From the NCBI GenBank assembly GCA_029565675.1, contig JAKQNP010000032.1:291779-355778 (forward strand): DNA of 64,000 nt. Reading direction: 5' to 3'. Below the pieces are notes generated by a model. It saw only the letters and a program-made list of their open reading frames with translations. It was not told the origin of the DNA and made no database searches. A program made the translations under genes and the position numbers. This document shows, in pieces, positions 47,174 to 56,654 of this stretch; position 1 is the first letter of the stretch, and each line of letters opens with the position of its first letter. Origin of the DNA: a bacterium. Lineage in GTDB: Bacteria > Zhuqueibacterota > Zhuqueibacteria > Residuimicrobiales > Oceaniaggregativiventaceae.

Positions 47174-48411
47174 CTTGTTTCTTTCCGTTTCACTGTGTGA
47201 GTGGTAAGCCGATCCGCCTCGTTGAGGGCTTGATCGAGATCTTCCTGCAAATCAACAATGCTTTCGATACCGACCGACAAACGAATCAGGGCGTCAGTCA
47301 CGCCGATCGCTTGTCGTTCCTCAGGCGCAAGACCGATATGCGAGGTCGAGGCGGGATGGATAAGCAGTGTGTCGATCTCCCCCAGACTCGTGGTAAAGCT
47401 GCAGACTTGAATGCCATCCATGACTCGTTTGGCTGCATCAAAGCCGTTTTTCATTTCAAAGGCGAGAATTCCACCGAAAGCTTGCAGCTCTCGCGCTGCG
47501 ACCTGGTGATGCGGATGATCGGGCAAGCCGGGGTAAAACACCCGGCTTACTGCTGGATGGTCGTTTAAAAAACGCGCCAAAGTGAAAGCATTTTCACATT
47601 GCCGCTGCAACCGCAGGACAAGAGTTCGCATGCCGCGCAAGGCCAGCCACGCGTTAAAAGGACTCAGGGTGGCGCCGTAATGCTTGACGACTTCGATCAT
47701 CGGTTCAATAAATTCACGCGACGAAGCGATCACCCCACCCAAAAGATCGCCATGCCCGCCGATGTATTTCGTTGCGCTGTGCAACACCACGTCTGCACCA
47801 TGTCGCAAGGGTTGAATCAGAGGTGGAGGCGTAAACGTGTTGTCCACCACCAACAGCACGCCGTGTCGTTTGGCCAGGTCGGCCAGACCACGGATATCCG
47901 CCACAACCAGATTGGGATTGCCCACCACTTCGGTAAAAATGATGCGGGTTCGTTTGGTTAGCGCGGCTTCGACTGCTGCCAGATCGCTGATATCGACAAA
48001 ATCAGTGCGCACGCCATGAGAGGTCAGGTGCTTTTGCAGAAATGAACGCGTGCCGCCGTAAATGGCAGCCGATGACACAACCTGGTCGCCACTGTTGGTG
48101 AGAGCGAGAAAAACAGCGCTTACTGCGCCCATTCCCGAACCAGTGGCCAAACCAGCCTCGCTCTCTTCGAGCAAAGCGACCATTTGTGCAAACAGATCGG
48201 TGGTTGGATTGCCATTGCGCGAGTAGATATAGCCGGCCTTTTCTGCGCGAAAGATGGCAAGCCCTTCCTCTGCATCGCTGTAATCGAAATTGACCGTTTG
48301 AAACAAGGGCGGTATGTGCGATTTAACCTGTCGAAAATCCGCATCTGTGGTGGCGCGAACCAACCGGGTTTCCAGCTGCAGTTTGAGCAATTTGTCAATT
48401 TTTTTGAGCAA
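47170..48411 (-). CDS. Cys/Met-metabolism PLP enzyme
   Basis: 413 residues from a TTG at 48411 with AGGAG six bases upstream. The PLP lysine lies in Ser-Ala-Thr-Lys-Tyr-Ile-Gly-Gly-His; other family blocks are Tyr-Ser-Arg-Asn-Gly-Asn-Pro-Thr, Gly-Ser-Gly-Met-Gly-Ala, and Glu-Val-Val-Gly-Asn-Pro. It could be a cystathionine gamma-synthase, methionine gamma-lyase or O-acetylhomoserine sulfhydrylase; the sequence alone does not decide. It opens the tight run of genes down to folC and overlaps alaS by 4 bases. Confidence 0.9.
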   Translation of the reverse strand: MLKKIDKLLKLQLETRLVRATTDADFRQVKSHIPPLFQTVNFDYSDAEEGLAIFRAEKAGYIYSRNGNPTTDLFAQMVALLEESEAGLATGSGMGAVSAVFLALTNSGDQVVSSAAIYGGTRSFLQKHLTSHGVRTDFVDISDLAAVEAALTKRTRIIFTEVVGNPNLVVADIRGLADLAKRHGVLLVVDNTFTPPPLIQPLRHGADVVLHSATKYIGGHGDLLGGVIASSREFIEPMIEVVKHYGATLSPFNAWLALRGMRTLVLRLQRQCENAFTLARFLNDHPAVSRVFYPGLPDHPHHQVAARELQAFGGILAFEMKNGFDAAKRVMDGIQVCSFTTSLGEIDTLLIHPASTSHIGLAPEERQAIGVTDALIRLSVGIESIVDLQEDLDQALNEADRLTTHTVKRKETR

Positions 48412-48527
48412 CCAAAACTCCTATCCTGTCTTCACCACCGAAAGCCGCAAAATGAATTGGTTAAACACATCAAAAGCCACAGGGATTGGTATAAAATGAG
48501 CAAAACTATCATCAAAGTAAATAGTTT

Positions 48528-49175
48528 TTAATCGATATCGTCGATCAGCCCTTGCCAATTCTCACCGATATCCTGAATGATTTCCCAGGCAAAACCGCGG
48601 CGGCCGAGCAGATCAAAGATGCGTTTCTTTGTTTTTGGCGATTGAAACTCGCCCAGAGTGCGCAGACGTTTTCGAGCAACTTGACGCGCCAGATCCGCTT
48701 CGGGAATTTCTGCATAAGCCGCCTGCAGCGCTTTGTCGATCAACTCTTCCGCAACTCCTTTCTGTGCCAGCTCTTGTCGCATCAGAAACCGCCCCTGCGG
48801 ACGAGTGATCAATCGAGTCTTGACAAATTGAATGGCAAAATCGAGATCATCGAGATAATGCAAGCGGTCCAGCTCTTGCATCGCCCATTCACGTGCCGGC
48901 GCGGAAAAATGGGCAAGCGTCAGCCGCCGGTCCAGTTCCCGACGGCTCCGCGCCCGTACAGCCAAGAGGCGAATCGCCTTTTCTTTGGCCGCACGGCGTT
49001 CCTCAAGAGCCACAAGCGCGGCGATCTGATCCTCTTCCAGAACATCGCCGACCGCGATGCCGGATTGCAGCAAGACATCCTGGTGCAAACCAAAAGCAAA
49101 CTCGTCATCGAGAAACACCGAACAGCGGTCGGTTCGCCGTTTTTGCGCGGTTATGGCTGTGATCCGTCGTGACAC
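48528..49175 (-). CDS. recX: RecX, regulator of RecA
   Basis: 215 residues from a GTG at 49175. Three-helix RecX repeats are visible (for example Ala-Leu-Leu-Ala-Val-Arg-Ala-Arg-Ser-Arg-Arg-Glu-Leu and Asp-Asp-Leu-Asp-Phe-Ala). It binds RecA filaments and limits their growth. It starts 9 bases after recA, the usual arrangement. A hairpin of 8 bp (AAAACTAT/ATAGTTTT) right after its stop may slow transcription, though it lacks a T tail. Confidence 0.9.
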   Translation of the reverse strand: MSRRITAITAQKRRTDRCSVFLDDEFAFGLHQDVLLQSGIAVGDVLEEDQIAALVALEERRAAKEKAIRLLAVRARSRRELDRRLTLAHFSAPAREWAMQELDRLHYLDDLDFAIQFVKTRLITRPQGRFLMRQELAQKGVAEELIDKALQAAYAEIPEADLARQVARKRLRTLGEFQSPKTKKRIFDLLGRRGFAWEIIQDIGENWQGLIDDID

Positions 49176-49184
49176 CCTGCACCA

Positions 49185-50222
49185 TTACGATTTTGTGTCG
49201 CTCTCTGCTTTCTTCTTGCCCTCGCCGCCCAAACCACAGGCTTCACGCACCCGATTCTCGATTGTATTGAGCAGTTCCGGATTTTGTTCCAGATAGGCTT
49301 TGACATTTTCCCGACCTTGACCCAAGCGCTCATCGCCGTAGGAAAACCAAGTCCCGGCTTTGTCGATGATCTTGTTCTGCACTGCCAGATCGAGGACATC
49401 TCCGACGTGTGAAATCCCCTTGCCATAGATGATGTCAAATTCCGCTTCGCGAAAAGGCGGTGCGACCTTGTTCTTGACCACCTTGACCTTGGTCCGGTTG
49501 CCAATGGCAGTTTCGCCTTCTTTTATTGCGGCGGTACGACGGATATCCAAGCGCAGAGACGAGTAGAATTTGAGCGCCCGGCCGCCTGTCGTGGTTTCCG
49601 GATTGCCGAACATAACGCCGATCTTTTCGCGGATCTGATTGATGAAAATCACACACGTATGCGATTTGCTGATTGCCGCGGTTAGTTTGCGCATCGCCTG
49701 CGACATCAATCGCGCCTGCAATCCCATCTGCGCATCGCCCATCTCCCCTTCAATTTCCGCGCGCGGCACCAGAGCGGCGACTGAATCGATAACCACCACA
49801 TCCAAAGCACTGCTGCGCACCAGCGTTTCGGTGATCTCGAGCGCCTGCTCGCCGGTATCGGGTTGAGAAATCAGCAGGTTGTCGGTGTCGACACCCAGTT
49901 TTTTGGCATAAATGGCATCCATCGCGTGTTCGGCATCGATAAATGCGGCCAAACCTCCCGTTTTTTGCGCTTCCGCCACAATGTGCAGAGCAAGGGTGGT
50001 CTTGCCAGACGATTCCGGTCCGAAAATCTCGATAATCCGGCCGCGCGGCACACCGCCGACTCCCAGGGCAATATCCAAAGAAAGAGATCCTGTTTTAATC
50101 ACATCGACGGCAACCACCCGATCGACTCCGAGCCACATGATCGAACCTTTGCCGAACTGACGATCGATTTGTGCCATCGCCAGTTCCAGCACTTTGCGCT
50201 TTTCGTTGTTTTCCTCAGCCAT
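49185..50222 (-). CDS. recA: Recombinase RecA
   Basis: 345 residues. Walker A Gly-Pro-Glu-Ser-Ser-Gly-Lys-Thr-Thr at 68-76, the DNA-binding loop region [20 protein letters not shown], and the C-terminal acidic/Lys-rich end are present. It carries out strand exchange and SOS signalling. No LexA box of the CTGT-N8-ACAG form was seen in the 111 bases upstream. Confidence 0.98.
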   Translation of the reverse strand: MAEENNEKRKVLELAMAQIDRQFGKGSIMWLGVDRVVAVDVIKTGSLSLDIALGVGGVPRGRIIEIFGPESSGKTTLALHIVAEAQKTGGLAAFIDAEHAMDAIYAKKLGVDTDNLLISQPDTGEQALEITETLVRSSALDVVVIDSVAALVPRAEIEGEMGDAQMGLQARLMSQAMRKLTAAISKSHTCVIFINQIREKIGVMFGNPETTTGGRALKFYSSLRLDIRRTAAIKEGETAIGNRTKVKVVKNKVAPPFREAEFDIIYGKGISHVGDVLDLAVQNKIIDKAGTWFSYGDERLGQGRENVKAYLEQNPELLNTIENRVREACGLGGEGKKKAESDTKS

Positions 50223-50333
50223 AAATTTGCCCTGCTATTTTAAATTTTTGAGCTCGATGACGCTCTTTTGTGGACCTCTCAGACAACTCGATCCCCTGGC
50301 AGCCGGTACCGGCAATTGTCTGCTGGACAAGAA

Positions 50334-50891
50334 TCAATCGCCAATTCGTTGCCGATGCATTGCGGTATAGATCGCTCCCCCCGGATCGAGCTGGCTTTGC
50401 ATCAACACAAGCTCATCGACTTCGAAGCGGCCAAAACAGCTGTTCTCGCGTTCGATCCGCTCCAGCACATTTTCCACACCCCGAATGCTTCTTACCCGCC
50501 CCAAAGTCAAATGGGGGCGAAAGGGTCGCTCCTCGCGTGCAAAACCCTGTCGGCACAAATTTTCTTCCAACCGTTGCGCCATGGTTTGCAAGTTCCCCGA
50601 CGGATCATCGATGCCCACCCAGTAGACCCGCGGCCGTTGCAATCTCGGAAAAGCGCCCATCTCTTGCACCGTGCAAACAAACGGTACCATTCCGAACACC
50701 GATTCTCGCATCGCTTCTGTTATCGCAGCCGTGCGATCCGCACTGACCTCGCCCAGGAATTTCAGGGTTACATGCATGCTTTTCGGCCGAACCCAACTGA
50801 CATCCGCTTTCGTTTCTCTCAGACGGTCAACCGTTTCTCCCAAAGACTGGATTATCGCGGCTGGAAGTTCACAACAAATGAACAGGCGCAT
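50334..50891 (-). CDS. thpR: RNA 2',3'-cyclic phosphodiesterase (LigT-like)
   Basis: 185 residues. The two catalytic HxTx motifs are present: His-Val-Thr-Leu-Lys-Phe-Leu-Gly and His-Leu-Thr-Leu-Gly-Arg-Val-Arg. It opens 2',3'-cyclic phosphates in RNA. It starts 7 bases after cinA and 111 bases before recA on the same strand. Confidence 0.9.
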   Translation of the reverse strand: MRLFICCELPAAIIQSLGETVDRLRETKADVSWVRPKSMHVTLKFLGEVSADRTAAITEAMRESVFGMVPFVCTVQEMGAFPRLQRPRVYWVGIDDPSGNLQTMAQRLEENLCRQGFAREERPFRPHLTLGRVRSIRGVENVLERIERENSCFGRFEVDELVLMQSQLDPGGAIYTAMHRQRIGD

Positions 50892-50898
50892 CGCTTTC

Positions 50899-52146
50899 CT
50901 ATTTGATGTGAAGATTGAACAGAGATTTTCGCAACAGATTTAACGCCGCTTGCGCGGTGCGCATTTTGTTGCCAAGGCGATCATCGGCAAATCGGTGTTC
51001 TTCGACAACTGTTGCACCTTCCTCGGCACAAGCGATATAAACCAATCCCACCGGTTTTTGTGCAGTCGCACCGCCCGGTCCAGCAATTCCAGTAACGGCC
51101 AAGCCAAAAGTGGTCTTTGCCTTTCCGCGGATGCCTTCGGCCAATGCTTCCGCGACCGCCCGGCTGACTGCACCGTGCTTTTCCAGCAATTCTTGCGGCA
51201 CACCAACCACTTCATGTTTTGCTTTGTTGCTGTAGGCGACAACGCCCTGCATAAAATAATTGGAACTGCCGGGTATGTCGGTCAGACGACTGGCAAGTAG
51301 TCCACCGGTACACGATTCCACAACCGCCACTGTCTTGCCGCTGCGTATCAGTTCCTCCGCCAAAACCGCTTCAAGGCCGATATCGCGATTGGCATAGATA
51401 AAATCTCCCACCCGCTCGCGTATCCAGTTCTCCGCTCGATTCAATTTTTCGACAGCTCCGGTGGTTCTGTCAGCGGTTGCGGTCAAACGGATCCGTACGC
51501 CGCACAAGCTGGGCAAAAAAGCAACTCGAGCACTGGCCTCGAGCTTTTTCATGTCGCCCAATTCTGCAAAAAGCGTGCTCTCCGCGATCCCGGTGGTGGC
51601 AAGGGTCCTTGTCTCGATATTTTTGGCACCGAGCAGTTGCACCAGTTCGGGCAAGACCACCCGCTGCATCATCGATTGCATTTCGAACGGCACGCCGGGC
51701 ATAATGTAAAAACGCTTGTTGTTCTCTGTAAAAATCATTCCGGGTGCAGTACCGCGATCGTTGGGGATGACTCTTGCGTTGCGGGGAACCTGCGCCTGCT
51801 CTTCATTGATGCGCGCCATGGGGATTCCTCGCCTGGCAAATCGTTCGCGTATGGCTTGCAAGACCGTTTCATCCAAAACGGTATCGCTGCTGAAAAAACG
51901 ACACGCAACGGCCTTGGTGATGTCATCGTGGGTTGGACCAAGCCCACCGGTCAACAGGACAATGTCCGCCCGCTCTTCGGCAACACGCATGGCCGAAAAA
52001 AGACGATCCGCATTATCTCCAACGGTCGTCACCCAATCCGGCACCACCCCGATCTGCAACAATTGTTCGCCCATCCATGCAGCATTGGTGTTAACGGTTT
52101 GGCCGATCAGGAGCTCATCGCCTATTGACAGGATCTCGACATGCAT
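50899..52146 (-). CDS. cinA: CinA-family protein
   Basis: 415 residues. The N-terminal MoaB/MoeA-type domain (Ile-Gly-Asp-Glu-Leu-Leu, Thr-Gly-Gly-Leu-Gly-Pro-Thr-His-Asp-Asp) is joined to the C-terminal nicotinamide-nucleotide amidase domain (Ser-Cys-Thr-Gly-Gly, Gly-Ile-Ala-Gly-Pro-Gly-Gly). It recycles nicotinamide mononucleotide and hydrolyses ADP-ribose in characterised members. It is 24 bases after pgpA. Confidence 0.93.
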   Translation of the reverse strand: MHVEILSIGDELLIGQTVNTNAAWMGEQLLQIGVVPDWVTTVGDNADRLFSAMRVAEERADIVLLTGGLGPTHDDITKAVACRFFSSDTVLDETVLQAIRERFARRGIPMARINEEQAQVPRNARVIPNDRGTAPGMIFTENNKRFYIMPGVPFEMQSMMQRVVLPELVQLLGAKNIETRTLATTGIAESTLFAELGDMKKLEASARVAFLPSLCGVRIRLTATADRTTGAVEKLNRAENWIRERVGDFIYANRDIGLEAVLAEELIRSGKTVAVVESCTGGLLASRLTDIPGSSNYFMQGVVAYSNKAKHEVVGVPQELLEKHGAVSRAVAEALAEGIRGKAKTTFGLAVTGIAGPGGATAQKPVGLVYIACAEEGATVVEEHRFADDRLGNKMRTAQAALNLLRKSLFNLHIK

Positions 52147-52170
52147 CTCTTTCCAATCTCTCCGGTTGTT

Positions 52171-52629
52171 TCATAAAATAAAACGGATCATCACCTGCAA
52201 ACAGAGATTGCTGTAAACACCGGCAAGTACATCATCAGTCATCACCCCCCAGCCGTGTGGCAGTTTTTCAGCTTGCCGCACCGGGAATGGCTTGATGATG
52301 TCAAAAAAACGGAACAGAAAAAATGCGCTCACCCACAGCCAGGGATTATCGGGGATCGCAAAAACCGAGATCATCATCCCGACAACCTCATCCCAGTTGA
52401 TGCGGCCGCTGTCCTCGGTTCGCCAGCAGGCGTCGCTGATCTGGGCAGCTTTTACGCCGACAACAAAACTCGCCGCCACACTGACAATCCAGAGCCATCC
52501 CATAACCGGCCGCAAAAACCACAGCACAACAACAGCGATCAGAGCGCCCACGGTTCCCGGGGCAAAAGGGAAAAACCCCGACCCCAGAGTTGTCGACAGG
52601 GCAATTGCAGCTTTCTCTTTGAGTGCCAC
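52171..52629 (-). CDS. pgpA: Phosphatidylglycerophosphatase A
   Basis: 152 residues. The PgpA marks are clear: Pro-Phe-Ala-Pro-Gly-Thr-Val-Gly near the start, Asp-Glu-Val-Val-Gly-Met, Phe-Phe-Asp-Ile-Ile-Lys-Pro-Phe-Pro, and Asp-Asp-Val-Leu-Ala-Gly-Val. It removes the phosphate from phosphatidylglycerophosphate at the inner membrane. The matching synthase type gene lies at 62981-63553. Confidence 0.93.
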   Translation of the reverse strand: MALKEKAAIALSTTLGSGFFPFAPGTVGALIAVVVLWFLRPVMGWLWIVSVAASFVVGVKAAQISDACWRTEDSGRINWDEVVGMMISVFAIPDNPWLWVSAFFLFRFFDIIKPFPVRQAEKLPHGWGVMTDDVLAGVYSNLCLQVMIRFIL

Positions 52630-52662
52630 TTTGTCACTCCCGCATTGTGCTGCAGAATCCAG

Positions 52663-53259
52663 TCAGATCTCGGCACGCCCCTCAAGAGCGCGAGAAAGGG
52701 TCATCTCGTCGGCATGTTCCAGATCGGCACCCACCGGGATCCCGCGAGCAATACGCGTCAGTTTTATCGCTAAGGGTTTGATCAATTTGGCCAGGTAGAG
52801 TGCGGTCGCTTCACCTTCGGTGCTGGGATTGGTTGCGACGATCACCTCATGCACCGAATCGTCCAGCCGCTGCAGCAGCTCTTTGACGTGCAAATCATCC
52901 GGACCGATGCCGTCCAACGGGGAAAGCACGCCGCCAAGCACATGATAAAGGCCCCGATAATCGCCGGTGCGTTCGAATGCCCAGATATCATTTGCCTCTT
53001 CTACAACGCAGATGATGCTGCGATCTCGCTTTTCGCTGCGACAAATTTCGCAGGTTTCTTCTTCAGCAATATTGTTACAGATCGAACAAAATTTTACTTT
53101 TTGTACCAGGTCAGACAAAGAGGTGCTCAGGTCATTTACCGCTTGCGGAGACTGTTTGAGCAAATAAAAAACCATGCGTTGTGCAGATTTGCGCCCGACG
53201 CCGGGTAATTTGCTCAGCTCCATGACCGCCCGCTCCACAGCTGAGGACGAATAGTGCAT
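52663..53259 (-). CDS. recR: Recombination mediator RecR
   Basis: 198 residues. A zinc finger (Cys-Ser-Ile-Cys-Asn and Cys-Glu-Ile-Cys) and a Toprim domain (Val-Val-Glu-Glu, Tyr-His-Val-Leu-Gly-Gly) follow the helix-hairpin-helix start Leu-Pro-Gly-Val-Gly-Arg-Lys-Ser-Ala. It helps load RecA at gaps. It follows ybaB by 17 bases, the common arrangement. Confidence 0.96.
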   Translation of the reverse strand: MHYSSSAVERAVMELSKLPGVGRKSAQRMVFYLLKQSPQAVNDLSTSLSDLVQKVKFCSICNNIAEEETCEICRSEKRDRSIICVVEEANDIWAFERTGDYRGLYHVLGGVLSPLDGIGPDDLHVKELLQRLDDSVHEVIVATNPSTEGEATALYLAKLIKPLAIKLTRIARGIPVGADLEHADEMTLSRALEGRAEI

Positions 53260-53276
53260 TCAACAGCCCTCTTCGC

Positions 53277-53597
53277 TCAAAGCCCGGGAATTTTCGGCAT
53301 CATACCACCGGTAATTTGGGACATTTCTTCCTGAGCCCGCTGTTTCGCTGCCACCATCGCTTGATTGACAGCTGCCATCACCAGGTCCTCCAGCATTTCA
53401 TGATCTTGCGGATCGATCACTTCCGGATCGATCTTGATGGCCATCACTTCCTGAGCAGCATTGGCGACGACCTTGACCATTCCGCCGCCTGCACTGCCTT
53501 CGACCTGTATATTGACCAAGTTATCCTGTGCTTTTTGTATGGCTTCCTGCATTTTTTGCGCCTTGATCAGCAGACCAGCCATTGCTCCCTTGTTCAT
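53277..53597 (-). CDS. ybaB: YbaB/EbfC-family nucleoid-associated protein
   Basis: 106 residues with AGGAG before the ATG. The family core Gly-Ser-Ala-Gly-Gly-Gly-Met-Val-Lys-Val and the Asp-Pro-Glu-Val-Ile-Asp stretch are present. It binds DNA as a dimer. It lies between dnaX and recR as in many bacteria. Confidence 0.95.
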   Translation of the reverse strand: MNKGAMAGLLIKAQKMQEAIQKAQDNLVNIQVEGSAGGGMVKVVANAAQEVMAIKIDPEVIDPQDHEMLEDLVMAAVNQAMVAAKQRAQEEMSQITGGMMPKIPGL

Positions 53598-53697
53598 CGT
53601 TTTCTCCTATCGCAGATGACCCGGCAATTGCCGACATCTCTGTCAATCTTGTTGGTTTGAAACTCTCATCCCCGCCTGTTGCCGGCGTGCAATGAGC

Positions 53698-55371
53698 CTA
53701 CTCGGCAAATTCGGCATCAAAAAGATCAAGGATATGCTGAACCATGGCGTTGTTTTTAAGTAAATCCTCAAATTCCCTGCGCTTGTCGACGATCGGCATC
53801 CACTTTCGTTTTTGCGCCAAATAATCGCTGTTGTCAATCATGCAGCAAAACCGCAGGTTGCAGCCGCTCGTTTCGCGCAACAGATCCTGCAACCACACAG
53901 AATCTTTTTCCACATTACTCATCTGGAAACTGCAGTCGGGTGGAAAGGCCAACTGCATTTTGCCACCGGTGGTCTCTTTTGGCCAAGCCATACTCAAATA
54001 AATGCCCAGCGCAATCCTTTTCTTTTTAACATCGTCAACAAAATCGGGCCATTTGCTCTCGATATCGGCCAGGGATACCGTCGTATCGATCGCTTCCGGT
54101 TCTGCTGCGGCCAGGGTTTCGATCTCACTCGGCGCAGAACCGCCAAAAAACTGATTGACGCGATGATTGTCGAACAGGGAGCGCTTGTCAGCGGCATTCT
54201 GCTGAATCAGGATGGAATCAGGCTTTTTTTTTAACTCGGCGACGGTTTGGAGCAATTCAGAGAGCTCGACGCTTTTACCCATCTTGACCATTTTTACCAA
54301 CGCCACTTCGACATGCAAACGCGGATTCAAACTGCGCTTGATCAAGTTTTCGGTTTCCGAAGCGATTTTGATATAGCGCAACAGGTCTTCACTGCTGAAC
54401 AAGGGCGCCTGGCTGCGATAGTGCTCAGCGTCAACTTCCGAAACATCCAACTCGTGGTTTCCCGCGGTGATCTTGATCACCAATAAATTTCGCAGGTGTT
54501 CTGCAAGACCGAGAAGGAAATCGGAAAAGTCCACTCCCCCAACAAAGAGCTCATCAGCCAACTGAATAGATCCCGCCACATCGCTGTTGGTGATCAAATC
54601 GGAAACCCGAAAAAACAGATTTCGATCGATCATTCCCAGGAGTCGCTCGGTATCCGCGCTGCGCACGTTTTTCCCGGCAAAAGCGATGATCTGATCCAAA
54701 ATGCTTTGCGCATCGCGCATACCGCCCTCTGCCTTGCCTGCGATAATTCGCAAAGAATCTTCATCTATCTCAATTGCTTCCTTTGCACAGATGGATCGCA
54801 GCTGGTCCATGATCATTTTGTTGGAAAGGCGCTTGAAATCGAATTTTTGGCAGCGCGATAAGATGGTTGCTGGCACTTTGTGGGCTTCGGTGGTGGCAAA
54901 AATGAAGAGAACACGAGATGGGGGTTCTTCCAGAGTCTTTAACAAAGCGTTAAAGGCTTCATTGGTCAACATGTGAACTTCGTCGATAATGTAGATGCGA
55001 TATTTGCCGGGATTAGGCGAATATCGCAATCCCTCCCGCAGGTTGCGCACCTCATCGATGCCGCGGTTGGACGCGCCATCGATCTCAAAAACATCAAAAC
55101 TTCTGCTTTCATTGATTTCAACACAGCATGAACAGGTGTTGCAGGGTTGAGTGGTCGGTCCTTGATCGCAATTCAAGGCTTTGGCCAGCAGGCGAGCCAC
55201 AGTCGTCTTGCCTACACCGCGAGGACCGGAAAAAAGATAAGCATTGGCCACACGTTTTTGTTCGATGGCGTTCTGCAGGGTCATGGTAACGTGTTCTTGA
55301 CCAACGACATCTGCAAAAAACATAGGGCGATATTTTCGCGCAAGTACCAGGTAGGACATACGCAGACTCAT
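53698..55371 (-). CDS. dnaX: DNA polymerase III subunits gamma/tau
   Basis: 557 residues; the start may be the second Met at 55356 (Met-Ser-Tyr-Leu-Val-Leu-Ala-Arg-Lys-Tyr-Arg-Pro), the usual N-terminus. Walker A Gly-Pro-Arg-Gly-Val-Gly-Lys-Thr-Thr, a four-Cys zinc module, and Asp-Glu-Val-His-Met-Leu are present. The C-terminal tau part is shorter than in E. coli. It is the clamp-loader motor. It begins 20 bases after the SRP RNA end, so it may share that transcript by readthrough. Confidence 0.95.
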   Translation of the reverse strand: MSLRMSYLVLARKYRPMFFADVVGQEHVTMTLQNAIEQKRVANAYLFSGPRGVGKTTVARLLAKALNCDQGPTTQPCNTCSCCVEINESRSFDVFEIDGASNRGIDEVRNLREGLRYSPNPGKYRIYIIDEVHMLTNEAFNALLKTLEEPPSRVLFIFATTEAHKVPATILSRCQKFDFKRLSNKMIMDQLRSICAKEAIEIDEDSLRIIAGKAEGGMRDAQSILDQIIAFAGKNVRSADTERLLGMIDRNLFFRVSDLITNSDVAGSIQLADELFVGGVDFSDFLLGLAEHLRNLLVIKITAGNHELDVSEVDAEHYRSQAPLFSSEDLLRYIKIASETENLIKRSLNPRLHVEVALVKMVKMGKSVELSELLQTVAELKKKPDSILIQQNAADKRSLFDNHRVNQFFGGSAPSEIETLAAAEPEAIDTTVSLADIESKWPDFVDDVKKKRIALGIYLSMAWPKETTGGKMQLAFPPDCSFQMSNVEKDSVWLQDLLRETSGCNLRFCCMIDNSDYLAQKRKWMPIVDKRREFEDLLKNNAMVQHILDLFDAEFAE

Positions 55372-55390
55372 CTTTAGGCTGATAAAATAA

Positions 55391-55667
55391 AAAGGCTGTG
55401 CACCAAACTTCGATCCTCTATTCGTGAACAGCCTTGAAAAAATAACTCAACCCAAGTTTACCTGCGGCACATAGAATCAACACCTACCGCTGCTCGCTTC
55501 CGCTCCTGACGGGGTTTAGCGTCTATCTATTGCGCAGGGCTTGGATTTTCAGCGTTACTTTCCAAAGCGTGTTGCACAAATGAGCAGACCTTAGAAAGGT
55601 TTTCGACCCTGCTATAGCGGATTGCAGGTTACAGGGCACCGCTAGCTCCCCGTCTAGCACAGCCTTG
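55391..55667 (-). ncRNA. ffs: Signal recognition particle RNA, large bacterial type
   Basis: About 277 nt. The domain IV loop reads GTCAGG-AGC-GGAA-GCG-AGCAGC, the Ffh-binding site. The 5' part has GCTAGACGGGGAGCTAGCGG and the following UGUAA-like segment of the Alu domain, so it is the long form. The ends pair: AAGGCTGTGC at the 5' side with GCACAGCCTT at the 3' side, followed by T-rich sequence. Its 5' end touches the 3' end of tRNA-Ala. Confidence 0.92.
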
Positions 55668-55740
<73 letters not shown>

Positions 55741-55791
55741 ATTTTGTTTGCTGCGACGCCTTTCTGATCCAATTCCTGCCAAACAGCAGAG

Positions 55792-55877
55792 CGGAGAGGG
55801 CGGGATTCGAACCCGCGGTAGGGGGTACCTACACACGCTTTCCAAGCGTGCTCCTTCAGCCACTCGGACACCTCTCC
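55792..55877 (-). tRNA. tRNA-Ser (GGA)
   Basis: 86 nt with the long variable arm of serine tRNAs, anticodon loop TTGGAAA (anticodon GGA) and discriminator G. 51 bases separate it from tRNA-Ala. Confidence 0.95.
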
Positions 55878-55907
55878 AACGATCCGGAAGTTGGATCGCA
55901 ACCATCG

Positions 55908-55998
<91 letters not shown>

Positions 55999-56475
55999 CT
56001 AGTGTGCTTGTTTCTGGCGCAGCATTTGAAAGAACTCTTGCAACATCTGTTGGCTCTCTTCAGCCAAAATTCCGGAGACACAGGTCGCTTCGATATCCAG
56101 CCGCTTTGTGCCGAGTACCTGCAAGGCTGACCCGCAGGCACCGTAGCGCGGATCTGTCGCCGCAAAAACCACCAGAGGAATCCGCGCCATCAGGATTGCG
56201 CCAGCACACATCGGACACGGTTCCAGGGTTGTGTAAAGGACAGAATCAGAAAGTCGCCAGGAAGCAAGAGTGGCTGAAGCTGAGGCAAGGGCAAGCATTT
56301 CAGCGTGCGCAGTGGGATCCTGCAGCGTTTCAACCAGGTTGTGCCCTCGACCGACAATGCGCTCATCCTGAACCACGACTGCGCCGATCGGCACTTCTCC
56401 CTTGTCTCGCGCCCTGGCCGCTTCGGCCAACGCCTGTCGCATCCAGGTCGTATGATCCTGCGTCACGAGAATCAT
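55999..56475 (-). CDS. tadA: tRNA adenosine(34) deaminase
   Basis: 158 residues from the ATG at 56475; a GTG at 56466 is at least as likely, because AGGG directly touches the ATG but lies 9 bases before the GTG, and Met-Thr-Gln-Asp-His fits the family start. Zinc and catalytic residues: His-Ala-Glu-Met and Pro-Cys-Pro-Met-Cys. It converts A34 of tRNA-Arg(ACG) to inosine. The gene starts 12 bases after that tRNA and its TAG stop is followed immediately by tRNA-Ser. Confidence 0.95.
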   Translation of the reverse strand: MILVTQDHTTWMRQALAEAARARDKGEVPIGAVVVQDERIVGRGHNLVETLQDPTAHAEMLALASASATLASWRLSDSVLYTTLEPCPMCAGAILMARIPLVVFAATDPRYGACGSALQVLGTKRLDIEATCVSGILAEESQQMLQEFFQMLRQKQAH

Positions 56476-56487
56476 CCCTGAAAAGAG

Positions 56488-56561
56488 CGCGCCCGGAGGA
56501 ATTCGAATCCCCAACCTTCTGGTCCGTAGCCAGATGCTCTATCCAATTGAGCTACGGGCGC
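56488..56561 (-). tRNA. tRNA-Arg (ACG)
   Basis: 74 nt. Acceptor stem GCGCCCG/CGGGCGC, anticodon loop CTACGGA (anticodon ACG), so position 34 is A and is expected to become inosine through TadA, encoded next to it. Confidence 0.95.
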
Positions 56562-56569
56562 AATCCTAG

Positions 56570-56642
56570 CAGCGCGTACGGGATTCGAACCCGTGTTACC
56601 GGCGTGAGAGGCCAGCGTCCTAGACCCCTAGACGAACGCGCC
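56570..56642 (-). tRNA. tRNA-Glu (CTC)
   Basis: 73 nt. Anticodon loop CTCTCAC (anticodon CTC). The acceptor stem is GGCGCGT/ACGCGCT, so the first pair is G1:U72 rather than G-C. First RNA of the stable-RNA unit. Confidence 0.92.
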
Positions 56643-56654
56643 ACGTTCTATTGA

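Noticed and set aside
48500..48529. 8-bp hairpin after recX as an intrinsic terminator
   Set aside because: AAAACTAT/ATAGTTTT is AT-rich and no T tail follows on the minus strand, so it is only mentioned in the recX entry.
50223..50333. Possible LexA operator before recA
   Set aside because: No CTGT-N8-ACAG or GAAC-N4-GTTC type site was found in the gap.
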